Assembly (NCBI GenBank): GCA_023140595.1
Contig: JAGLLI010000112.1
Location: forward strand, 1 to 27,040
Length of the DNA: 27,040 nt
From: Candidatus Parcubacteria bacterium
GTDB taxonomy: Bacteria; Patescibacteriota; Patescibacteriia; Patescibacteriales; UBA12075
Direction: 5' to 3'
Shown piece by piece: positions 1 to 6,542 of the stretch. How positions within the stretch are numbered: position 1 is the first letter of the stretch; each line of letters begins with the position of its first letter. The notes under the pieces are model-generated. The model was given only the letters and a program-made list of their open reading frames with translations, did not search any database and was not told where the DNA came from. Both the position numbers and the translations under genes were made by a program.

Positions 1-407
1 ATATTCATCATTTGGGCAAGCATGTTGTTTTGGAAGGAAGATACGGCTGGGAAGCGCGCCATATCGGCGCTGGCGCGCCGCCAATTAAAACCAAAAAGGG
101 ATGGCTTTTAATATATCATGCTGTTGAACCAAGAAACAAAGGACGGCTTTATACTGCCGGCGCGGCTCTTTTGGACTTGCGCGATCCAAAAAAAATTATC
201 GGACGATTGCCTTATCCGCTATTTTCTCCTGATGAAAAATACGAGCAGGAAGGGCACGTAAACAACGTTGTCTTTCCCACCGGAACCGCTTTGTTTAAAG
301 ATCAGCTATACATATACTACGGCACCTCCGACACTTATGTCGCCGTTGCAAGCGTTAATATAAATAATTTAATTAAAGAACTGATAAAATACCCTGAAAA
401 ATCTTAA
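1..407 (+). CDS. GH130-type glycoside phosphorylase/hydrolase, C-terminal part (5' end outside window)
   Basis: The frame is open from the left edge, reading IHHLGKHVVLEG before the first possible start, so only the last ~135 residues are present. HIGAGAPPIKT, the W-L-IYHAVE stretch, GRLYTAGAALLDL, the PLF-P-E--YE-EGHVNNVVFPTG stretch and YYGTSDTYVAVA match the C-terminal half of the five-bladed propeller of GH130 enzymes (beta-mannoside phosphorylases such as mannosyl-glucose and mannooligosaccharide phosphorylases). Members of the family split or hydrolyse beta-mannosides in the cytoplasm. The exact substrate cannot be read from this fragment. Only 9 nt separate its stop from the following glycosyltransferase gene, so the two are probably one operon. 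This neighbourhood suggests synthesis and recycling of a mannose-containing glycan (inference). Confidence 0.88.
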   Translation, partial: IHHLGKHVVLEGRYGWEARHIGAGAPPIKTKKGWLLIYHAVEPRNKGRLYTAGAALLDLRDPKKIIGRLPYPLFSPDEKYEQEGHVNNVVFPTGTALFKDQLYIYYGTSDTYVAVASVNINNLIKELIKYPEKS

Positions 408-416
408 CTTACCCGT

Positions 417-2654
417 ATGACAAAAGTAAAAAACCCGTCAATTCTATATGTATCAAGCTTCCCTCCAAGAGAATGCGGTATTGCCACTTTTACGCAAGAT
501 TTAAGCAACGCGATGGACAAAGAATTTAATCCTGAAATAAAAAGCAAAATTTTGGCAATTAACGACAATGGCACTTCTATTTACAATTATCCGCGCAAAG
601 TCGCCAAGCAAATCAATGAAACAGAAATGGAAGACTATATTAATCGCGCGAATGAAATAAATAAAAGCCCTGATATAAAACTTGTTAACATCCAGCATGA
701 ATACGGATTATTCGGAGGCGAGCAAGGCGAGTATTTGCTTCCTTTTTTAGAACTTTTAAATAAGCCGGTAATAATTACCATGCATACGGTTTTGCCTCAT
801 CCCGGAGACAAAATGAAAAAAATCGGCAAACTTATTTCAGAAAAATCTTTTGGCACAATCGTTATGAATCATGCGGCCAAAGACATACTGATAGAAAAAT
901 ACGGCATTAAAAAAAACAAAATTCATGTAATCCCGCATGGCGTTCATCATATTGCTTTTCCATCCAACAAAAGAGCCAAGAAAAAACTTAATCTGCAAAG
1001 TCGCACAGTACTTTCAACTTTCGGCATGATCAGCCGCGACAAAGGCATTGAATACGCGATTGAAGCCTTGCCGAAAATCGTTGAAAAATATCCTAATGTT
1101 TTATATATCATTATAGGCGCAACTCATCCGGTTGTAAGAAGACAAGAAGGCGAGAAATACCGCAACAAATTAAAAAAATTAGTCGTTAAGCACAAACTTA
1201 CCAAACATGTTAAATTCTATAACAAATATTTGGGATTAAACGAACTGATTGACTATTTAAAAGCAACTGATGTTTATATCTATCCAATGCTATCCCGCGA
1301 GCAGGCTTCCAGCGGATCCCTTTCTTACGCCATGTCTTGCGGATGCCCTTGTATTTCCACTTCAAGCCAATACGCTAAAAGCGTAATCAATAATGAACGA
1401 GGACGGCTGGTGCGCTTTAGAAATTCCAAAGACATAGAAAAGGCTTTGGATGAAATTATCAGCGATATAAAATTAAAAAAGGAAATGAAAAAAAATAATT
1501 ACTTTTACACCCGCCATATGACATGGCAGAATGTCGCGCTTTCTTATTTTAAAATTTTTAATGAGTACGCAAAAATTGTTCCAAAAGAAAAAGGCAAGCT
1601 CCCTTTGGTTAATATTAATTATATTAAAAATTTAACTGACAAATTCGGCATGATTCAATTTGCCAACCACACAAAGCCTGATACCCTCTCAGGATATTGC
1701 TTAGACGATAACGCGCGCGCCTTGCTTGGCTGCGCGCAAGCATACAAGCAAAAAAGACTAAAAAGCGCGCTTGATTTAATTAATATTTATTTAAAATTCA
1801 TAAAATATACTTTAAAATCAAACGGCAAGTTTCATAATTTTGTCAGCTACCATGGAAATTTTATTGACAGAACGGAAAGCGATGATTCTTTTGGACGCGC
1901 CATCTGGGCTTTGGGCTACGTTATTAACGCTGAGCACCTGCCAAAAGACTTGCGCGAAAACGCGGCTAAAATACTTAAAAAATCCTTCAAACACGCAAGC
2001 GGTTTAGAGTCTCTTAGGGCAATGGCTTTTACAATTACAGGGTTCTCGCATCTGGAAGAAAAAGATTTTATAGAATTTAAAATTAATTCTGAAAAAATTA
2101 ATCAATACATTGAATTATTAAGCGATAATTTAGTTAAGCATTTTAATGATACTGTCAGCAAACAAAACAACAATTGGCATTGGTTTGAAGACTGCCTGAC
2201 TTATTCAAACTACAAATTGCCTGAAGCGCTTTTCAGGGCTTATAATAGAACTAAAAATAAAAAATATTTGGAAGTCGCTAAAAAAAGCCTTAATTTTTTA
2301 AATAACATAACTTTTGAAAAAAAAGATGTCTTCTCGCCAATAGGACAAGACGGCTGGTATTTTCGCAATGGAAAACGCTCATATTTTGATCAACAGCCGG
2401 AAGATGCCGCAACCGCGGTTGAGGCTTTAACAATCGCTAATTTAATTACAAAAAAGAAAAAATATTTGAAACAAGCGGAAATAGCCTTTCAATGGTTTCT
2501 TGGAAAAAATCATCTTAATCAAATGGTATATGATGAAGCGACAGGTGGTTGCTATGACGGTCTTGGCAAATACTCGCTCAACTTCAACCAAGGCGCTGAA
2601 TCCACTATTTCTTACTTTTTAGCAAGATTGGCTATTGGGGGGATTTATGGGTGA
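417..2654 (+). CDS. GT4 glycosyltransferase fused to a C-terminal six-hairpin glycosidase-like domain
   Basis: The product has 745 residues. Residues 1-~385 are a GT-B fold glycosyltransferase of family GT4: FPPRECGIATFT (15-26) is the N-terminal glycine loop, IPHGVHH (~172) ends the first Rossmann domain, GMISRDKGIE (203-212) carries the phosphate-binding R and K, and EQASSGSLSYAMSCG (295-309) is the nucleotide-sugar site. Residues ~400-745 are helical, with YCLDDNARAL (~427), DSFGRAIWALGYV, QPEDAATAVEAL and DEATGGCYDG, and resemble an alpha/alpha six-hairpin glycosidase barrel. The enzyme probably transfers a hexose, perhaps mannose, in the cytoplasm. Whether the second domain is catalytic is unknown. 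The ATG lies 9 nt after the GH130 stop, with no clear Shine-Dalgarno site. The gene ends in TGA. Confidence 0.87.
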   Translation: MTKVKNPSILYVSSFPPRECGIATFTQDLSNAMDKEFNPEIKSKILAINDNGTSIYNYPRKVAKQINETEMEDYINRANEINKSPDIKLVNIQHEYGLFGGEQGEYLLPFLELLNKPVIITMHTVLPHPGDKMKKIGKLISEKSFGTIVMNHAAKDILIEKYGIKKNKIHVIPHGVHHIAFPSNKRAKKKLNLQSRTVLSTFGMISRDKGIEYAIEALPKIVEKYPNVLYIIIGATHPVVRRQEGEKYRNKLKKLVVKHKLTKHVKFYNKYLGLNELIDYLKATDVYIYPMLSREQASSGSLSYAMSCGCPCISTSSQYAKSVINNERGRLVRFRNSKDIEKALDEIISDIKLKKEMKKNNYFYTRHMTWQNVALSYFKIFNEYAKIVPKEKGKLPLVNINYIKNLTDKFGMIQFANHTKPDTLSGYCLDDNARALLGCAQAYKQKRLKSALDLINIYLKFIKYTLKSNGKFHNFVSYHGNFIDRTESDDSFGRAIWALGYVINAEHLPKDLRENAAKILKKSFKHASGLESLRAMAFTITGFSHLEEKDFIEFKINSEKINQYIELLSDNLVKHFNDTVSKQNNNWHWFEDCLTYSNYKLPEALFRAYNRTKNKKYLEVAKKSLNFLNNITFEKKDVFSPIGQDGWYFRNGKRSYFDQQPEDAATAVEALTIANLITKKKKYLKQAEIAFQWFLGKNHLNQMVYDEATGGCYDGLGKYSLNFNQGAESTISYFLARLAIGGIYG

Positions 2655-2709
2655 AGTTTGGTTTTATCCCAATCTAAAAAACACCTCATAATTAAGATGG
2701 TTTTTAGTG

Positions 2710-2795
2710 CGGTAGGCAGAGGAATCGAACCCCATGCCCGTAAGAGCATCAACTGGATATCAATCAGCATCCCAGACCGCTGGAAAATACCTACC
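2710..2795 (-). tRNA. tRNA-like gene with non-canonical 8/4 cloverleaf, long variable arm, apparent anticodon GAU
   Basis: Read on the minus strand from 2795 to 2710. The acceptor stem is 8 bp (GGTAGGTA with TGCCTACC, one G-U). TT links it to a 6-bp D stem (TTCCAG with CTGGGA) closed by a 4-nt loop CGGT. The anticodon arm is GCTGA / TTGATAT / CCAGT, with one G-U and one A-C mismatch next to the loop; U33 and A37 are in place and the anticodon reads GAT. The variable arm is a 6-bp hairpin (ATGCTC, TTAC, GGGCAT). The T stem is only 4 bp (GGGG with CCTC) around a canonical TTCGATT loop. The discriminator is G and CCA is not encoded. The D arm, long variable arm and G73 recall bacterial tRNA-Sec, but the anticodon is not UCA and the branch is 8/4 rather than 8/5. 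The amino acid is unknown; serine, selenocysteine or isoleucine identity, or a pseudogene, are all possible. Confidence 0.68.
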
Positions 2796-2810
2796 ACCTA
2801 CCGCGCGATT

Positions 2811-2839
2811 ATTATAGCATAAAAAAATAACAACCCCAA
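2811..2839 (-). promoter_or_regulatory. promoter for the tRNA-like gene
   Basis: On the minus strand there is a perfect TATAAT (2816-2811) preceded by TGC, giving an extended -10. TTGGGG lies 17 nt upstream (2839-2834) as a partial -35 box. The predicted start near 2804 gives a leader of about nine bases before the acceptor stem. The same extended -10, TGCTATAAT, recurs at 19517-19509. Confidence 0.65.
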
Positions 2840-2906
2840 AATCTGAGATTGCTATTTATTGATGCCTGAGGCATTTAGAGTTCTACTGATTGATACCCTA
2901 TATATA

Positions 2907-2934
2907 AATATAGCACATTTATTATAAATGTCAA
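2907..2934 (-). promoter_or_regulatory. second, upstream minus-strand promoter candidate
   Basis: TTGACA (2934-2929) and TATATT (2912-2907) are separated by 16 nt. Transcription would run through the palindrome ATGCCTGAGGCAT (about 2860-2872) into the tRNA-like gene, giving a longer precursor. No protein gene lies on this path. Confidence 0.4.
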
Positions 2935-2958
2935 GCAAAAATTATCCACATACTAATT

Positions 2959-2964
2959 TATAAT
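2959..2964 (+). promoter_or_regulatory. -10 element of the methyltransferase gene
   Basis: A perfect TATAAT lies 19 nt before the ATG at 2984, which would put the transcription start about 13 nt before the start codon. I see no convincing -35 box. The start has no Shine-Dalgarno sequence. Confidence 0.4.
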
Positions 2965-2983
2965 CTAAAATTACATAAAATGC

Positions 2984-3958
2984 ATGAAAAATAAAATTAC
3001 AATAGAACCGATATCTTCAATAACGACAAATTTGTGGAAATTTAGGATATTGGCGGCTACTGTTAAGCTTGGTGTGTTTGATATTATTGAAAATGTTCAT
3101 AGCATAAAAAATATCTCGGATGAGCTTGCGTTAAAAATAGATCCTCTTGAAAGATTATTAAACGCGCTTGTTGCCATGGAGCTGCTTGATAAAAAAGAAG
3201 GTTCTTATTTTAATAAACCGATTTCTTTAAAATTTCTGGTTAAATCATCTAATGAATATTACGGAGACTTTATTCTTATGAATGAAGAATCAGAAAATTC
3301 GTGGAAAAAATTGGATAAAGTAATAGCTACAGGTTCGCCTGTTACAAATGATAATAGGAGCGGATTAGCTAAAAAGATATTTACAAAAGCTATGCACAAT
3401 AATGCTCAAGCTCCCGCAAATGCAATATCTAATCTTATTGATTTTAGCAACAGAAAACACCTTCTTGATATTGGCGGAGGCTCAGGCGCGTTTTCAATAA
3501 TCTTAACAAATAAATATAACAACCTTAAAGCGACAATAATTGAACAGCCGGCTGTCTGCGAAACAATAAAAGAATATATAAAAAAAGAAGGCAATTTAGA
3601 TAAAATAAATATTTTAGACGGTGATTACTTTGAGATTGAATTTCCTGTTCATGATGTCGCTTTATTCGGACAAATTTTCCATAGCAATTCCGCGGAGCAA
3701 AATAATATTTTACTAAAAAAGGCTTATGAAAAATTAGAAGATAACGGTATAGTAATAATAACGGAATTTTTACTGGATGAAGATAAGACAAGTCCGTTAT
3801 TTCCCGCCTTGTTTAATTTGAATATGTTAAAGCAAACTAAAAACGGAAGAGCTTACACATTTTCTGAAATCAAGTCTTGGCTGGAAGATATTGGTTTTAA
3901 AAATATTGAAAAACAGCATTTAACCGAACCGCATACGGCAATTATTGCGTGTAAGTAA
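2984..3958 (+). CDS. class I SAM-dependent O-methyltransferase (two-domain, Methyltransf_2 type)
   Basis: The product has 324 residues, the usual length for small-molecule O-methyltransferases of this family. Residues ~10-100 form the winged-helix dimerisation domain (KLGVFDIIENV, ISDELALK, the LE-LLNALVAMELLDK stretch). The catalytic Rossmann domain follows, with the SAM motif LLDIGGGSGAFS (160-171), an acidic IEQPAV stretch at the end of strand beta-2, a GDYFE segment and LFGQIFHSNSAEQ, where the catalytic His is normally found. It presumably methylates a hydroxyl group on a small cytoplasmic molecule, but the substrate cannot be told. The NYN gene follows 38 nt downstream on the same strand, so co-transcription is likely. 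The out-of-frame ATG four bases upstream is not used. Confidence 0.85.
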   Translation: MKNKITIEPISSITTNLWKFRILAATVKLGVFDIIENVHSIKNISDELALKIDPLERLLNALVAMELLDKKEGSYFNKPISLKFLVKSSNEYYGDFILMNEESENSWKKLDKVIATGSPVTNDNRSGLAKKIFTKAMHNNAQAPANAISNLIDFSNRKHLLDIGGGSGAFSIILTNKYNNLKATIIEQPAVCETIKEYIKKEGNLDKINILDGDYFEIEFPVHDVALFGQIFHSNSAEQNNILLKKAYEKLEDNGIVIITEFLLDEDKTSPLFPALFNLNMLKQTKNGRAYTFSEIKSWLEDIGFKNIEKQHLTEPHTAIIACK

Positions 3959-3996
3959 AAAATAAAACTATTCAAACTAATATACTACAAAATAAA

Positions 3997-4635
3997 ATGC
4001 ATAAAATAAAGATTCCTTTTTATAAAAAACTTTTAAATAATCAGTTAGAAAAATCAGATAAGCTTTATGTGTTTATAGACTCTTCAAATCTTTGGGCGGC
4101 TCAAAAATCAAAAGGAAGATTATTTGATTATCAAAAACTTATTAAATATATAAGAAACAAATTCAATCCAGCTGAATTGAAAATTTTTTATTATGCCGCC
4201 TATCCTGCCGATGGTACAAGAAATTACAGTTTAGATAACAGACATAAATTTTTTACCTACCTAAAAAAAGGTTTGGGAATTACAGTCAGAAAAAAAGAAT
4301 TGAAGAGAATAAAAATTATAGATAGCGAATTTGGAGAAGGCATAAAGGAAAAAGGAGATATGGATGTAGAGATAGCTGTTGACGCAATGCATCACAAAGG
4401 TAAATACAGCACTGCGTTATTTTTTACAGGTGATTCTGATTTTTTAGTATTGATAGCTTATCTGAGAAAAGCAGGCAAAAAAATATACGTATTTTCATCC
4501 AAAAACAATATTTCACAAGAATTAAGAACAAGCGCTGATGGTTATTGCGATGTTATTACAATAAACGATATTTGGGGTAAAAAAATAAAAAGGAGAACGA
4601 AAGAAAACAACCCTCCGCAAGGAGAGTTGCCCTAA
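3997..4635 (+). CDS. NYN domain (LabA/DUF88, PIN-like) protein, probable RNase
   Basis: The product has 212 residues. The NYN domain covers about residues 22-190. The acidic residues that bind metal in this PIN-like fold are visible: D28 in YVFIDSSN, D121/D123 and D129 in KGDMDVEIAVDAM, and D146/D148 in FFTGDSDFL. The C-terminal tail is short and basic (KKIKRRTKEN). Proteins of this family are predicted or shown to act as metal-dependent ribonucleases. The partner or RNA target cannot be deduced from the neighbourhood, which consists of two methyltransferases. A hairpin with a GCAA loop (about 4611-4632) ends at the stop codon but has no T-tract, so I do not call it a terminator. Confidence 0.85.
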   Translation: MHKIKIPFYKKLLNNQLEKSDKLYVFIDSSNLWAAQKSKGRLFDYQKLIKYIRNKFNPAELKIFYYAAYPADGTRNYSLDNRHKFFTYLKKGLGITVRKKELKRIKIIDSEFGEGIKEKGDMDVEIAVDAMHHKGKYSTALFFTGDSDFLVLIAYLRKAGKKIYVFSSKNNISQELRTSADGYCDVITINDIWGKKIKRRTKENNPPQGELP

Positions 4636-4762
4636 GATGTGATACCCTTTGAGTCTTATGACAAGACTTAAAGACATTATTAATATACCATAAATTTATT
4701 AAAATTACAATAGAATATCTTTTTTAACAAAATTATGCTAAAATTAAATAAAATTTATAAAA

Positions 4763-5332
4763 ATGAAACTACTAAAACTAACATACCACAAAATAAAATG
4801 CAACAAGATAATAAAAAAACACGCGAACTATGAGCGTGAAACATACGAAGATAGGAATGTGTTGGAAAGCATTATTTTTCCATACATGCTTGCGTATCAT
4901 AATCCGGAAACTATTCTTGATATTGGCAGGGAAGGCAATCAAAAATTTTACAACGACTTTTTTTCCGGCAGGGAGCTTTGGACGATTGATTTAAATCCTA
5001 AACACAAAGAATTCGGCGCTAAAAACCATGTTACTGATGACGTTATTAACATTAAAAAACATTTTAAAAATAATTATTTTGATTTTATTTTAATGAACGG
5101 GGTGTTCGGCTGGGGTTTGGATGACGAAAAAAAAATTCAAACCGCGTTTGAAGGAATTTATAAAATTTTAAAGCCAAATGGAATATTTATTTTGGGATAT
5201 AACGATGAAATTTTTCCTTTTGAAAAAATCAAGGGTTTAAACAAGCTGAAAAAATATAAATTCAAGCCGTTAAAAAAATCTTCTTTTAAATGTATTAACG
5301 GTGAACATACTTATGATTTTTATATTAAATGA
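4763..5332 (+). CDS. class I SAM-dependent methyltransferase-like protein
   Basis: The product has 189 residues. TILDIGREGNQKFY (about residues 50-63) is a motif I variant with G-R-E-G in place of GxGxG. WTIDLNP is the acidic strand-beta-2 end. YFDFILMNGVFGWGLDD corresponds to motif II/post-II, and the LKPNGIFILGYN stretch to motif III. This is a short Methyltransf_11-like fold with an altered glycine loop, so SAM binding is probable but not certain. The substrate is unknown. The start ATG follows an AT-rich spacer of about 127 nt that contains a small hairpin (AGTCTT, loop ATGAC, AAGACT near 4651-4667), so this gene may have its own promoter. Confidence 0.75.
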   Translation: MKLLKLTYHKIKCNKIIKKHANYERETYEDRNVLESIIFPYMLAYHNPETILDIGREGNQKFYNDFFSGRELWTIDLNPKHKEFGAKNHVTDDVINIKKHFKNNYFDFILMNGVFGWGLDDEKKIQTAFEGIYKILKPNGIFILGYNDEIFPFEKIKGLNKLKKYKFKPLKKSSFKCINGEHTYDFYIK

Positions 5333-5409
5333 TGCTTAGATTTATTATATTTTGAAGGCATTATCACCTTTCTGATTTCGCCAATTATATTGATGAATTT
5401 GGAAAGACG

Positions 5410-5440
5410 GGGAAGGCTATTAAATTAATATAACCTTCCC
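5410..5440. terminator. stem-loop between convergent genes
   Basis: GGGAAGG (5410-5416) pairs with CCTTCCC (5434-5440) around an AT-rich loop that can add three more pairs. It sits between the methyltransferase (+) and the orphan gene (-). T-tracts on either side are poor, so it may be a weak bidirectional terminator. Confidence 0.45.
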
Positions 5441-5484
5441 TTGTTATTCAACACTAACCCACCGACTAAAGAAGCGGGCAAACA

Positions 5485-6231
5485 TCAAGATTTTTTATCA
5501 AACTCGTTGACAGTCATTGCTGTCACGAGCCAATTGTCGTCTTTGAAGTCAATCTGCCATAATTTATCTTCAATTATTGCGGGATCAACATATTTTACAA
5601 ACCGGCGAGCGGTTATGAAAGCATTATTCGTGCCTTCTTTTTGATGCAACTTTGTAAAATGGCGACGGAGAAACCTAAGGTGTTCAGGAAACTCTTTAGG
5701 CTCGGCGCGACAGAGGGCGATGAACGCCATTGGCGCATAATTATACCGAAAAAAACGGCTATCAACCAAAAGGCGCATTACGTCTCCAGCGCTGTGATGT
5801 GGCGACATACCAGCCACGATGCCCAGCGTGAGGGCGAAAAGCTCTTGCCCTTCGTTATGTTCTAGCATCTTGAAAAAATTAGAAAAATCCTGTTTAACTA
5901 TCACGGGGAAAATTTCCCGTGCATTGATTCTTCCTGCCAAATGCAGAAATGATCTGATTATAGGTACGGATTGCCGCACCGTGGGCAGATCTGAAATCGC
6001 TTGAGCGATCCCGAAACGAAAATTCATCTGGGCAGAACCAGAAAATACATCGTAGATGTCTTTCAAATTATTAGTTAAGCCGCCAAGGCGGCCTACAAAA
6101 TAGTTTAGAGGCGCGAACGCCTTCATCACCCCGTCGCTGTGCCAATCTTTAAAGCCGTGGCTCAGCCAATCGGCAAAATCCTCGACACTAAAATTTTTTA
6201 AAGGTTCGATATGTTCGATATCTGGTCTCAT
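5485..6231 (-). CDS. hypothetical helical protein, orphan gene
   Basis: The product has 248 residues with no family I recognise. It is predicted mostly helical and rich in aromatic residues, without signal peptide or membrane segment, so it is probably cytoplasmic. Visible stretches include DWLSHGFKDWHSDGV near the start, GMSPHHSAGDVMRLL and RFLRRHFTKLH. The pattern could suit a HEAT-like helical solenoid, but that is a guess. The gene is well equipped for expression: AAGGAGG lies 6 nt before the ATG and a TTGACA-N17-TATGAT promoter lies upstream. By eye its base composition is richer in G+C than its neighbours, which fits recent transfer. It stands alone on its strand between two plus-strand genes. 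Confidence 0.75.
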   Translation of the reverse strand: MRPDIEHIEPLKNFSVEDFADWLSHGFKDWHSDGVMKAFAPLNYFVGRLGGLTNNLKDIYDVFSGSAQMNFRFGIAQAISDLPTVRQSVPIIRSFLHLAGRINAREIFPVIVKQDFSNFFKMLEHNEGQELFALTLGIVAGMSPHHSAGDVMRLLVDSRFFRYNYAPMAFIALCRAEPKEFPEHLRFLRRHFTKLHQKEGTNNAFITARRFVKYVDPAIIEDKLWQIDFKDDNWLVTAMTVNEFDKKS

Positions 6232-6237
6232 TTTTTT

Positions 6238-6244
6238 CCTCCTT
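6238..6244 (-). promoter_or_regulatory. strong Shine-Dalgarno site of the orphan gene
   Basis: AAGGAGG on the minus strand, six bases before the ATG at 6231, fixes the start. Most neighbouring genes have no such site. Confidence 0.8.
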
Positions 6245-6271
6245 GTATTTAATTTTTTGTTTACGTTTTTT

Positions 6272-6369
6272 GTCTTGAACCATGATTTACTTGATTATTT
6301 TGATTGGCTATGAATTTTTTATTAATAATCATGCTCATCATCATAATCAGGCAAATCATGGTTCAAGAC
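6272..6369. repeat. 17-bp perfect inverted repeat in the leader of the orphan gene
   Basis: GTCTTGAACCATGATTT (6272-6288) and its exact reverse complement (6353-6369) flank 64 nt. The inner part adds imperfect pairing (TGATTAT with ATAATCA and beyond), so the whole 98 nt can fold as one long hairpin. It lies between the promoter at 6398-6426 and the ribosome binding site at 6238-6244. A related motif occurs at 25496-25511. It could be a MITE-like insertion or a regulatory leader. Confidence 0.8.
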
Positions 6370-6397
6370 TTTTAATGTAGATATTATTTGATTTTTA

Positions 6398-6426
6398 ATC
6401 ATAGAATACTATTAAAAACTTGTCAA
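6398..6426 (-). promoter_or_regulatory. sigma-70-type promoter of the orphan gene
   Basis: Minus strand TTGACA (6426-6421), a 17-nt spacer and TATGAT (6403-6398), with 11 of 12 consensus bases. The predicted start near 6391 leaves a leader of about 160 nt that includes the inverted repeat. Confidence 0.72.
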
Positions 6427-6480
6427 GCGATATTAACACTTTTTTGCCAATTTTAAATAAAAAAATACTAAAATTTTTAC

Positions 6481-6509
6481 TTGACACTTAAAAAATAAAA
6501 TTATATAAT
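6481..6509 (+). promoter_or_regulatory. perfect consensus promoter of the glycosidase gene
   Basis: TTGACA (6481-6486), a 17-nt spacer and TATAAT (6504-6509). The predicted start near 6517 gives an A-rich leader of about 26 nt with no Shine-Dalgarno site before the ATG at 6543. Confidence 0.82.
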
Positions 6510-6542
6510 TTATATATAGAAAAAATAATAAAAAATTAAATT

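Noticed and set aside
2655..2710. Terminator after the glycosyltransferase
   Set aside because: ACC...GGT pairing with a T-run exists, but the stem is only three to four pairs with mismatches.
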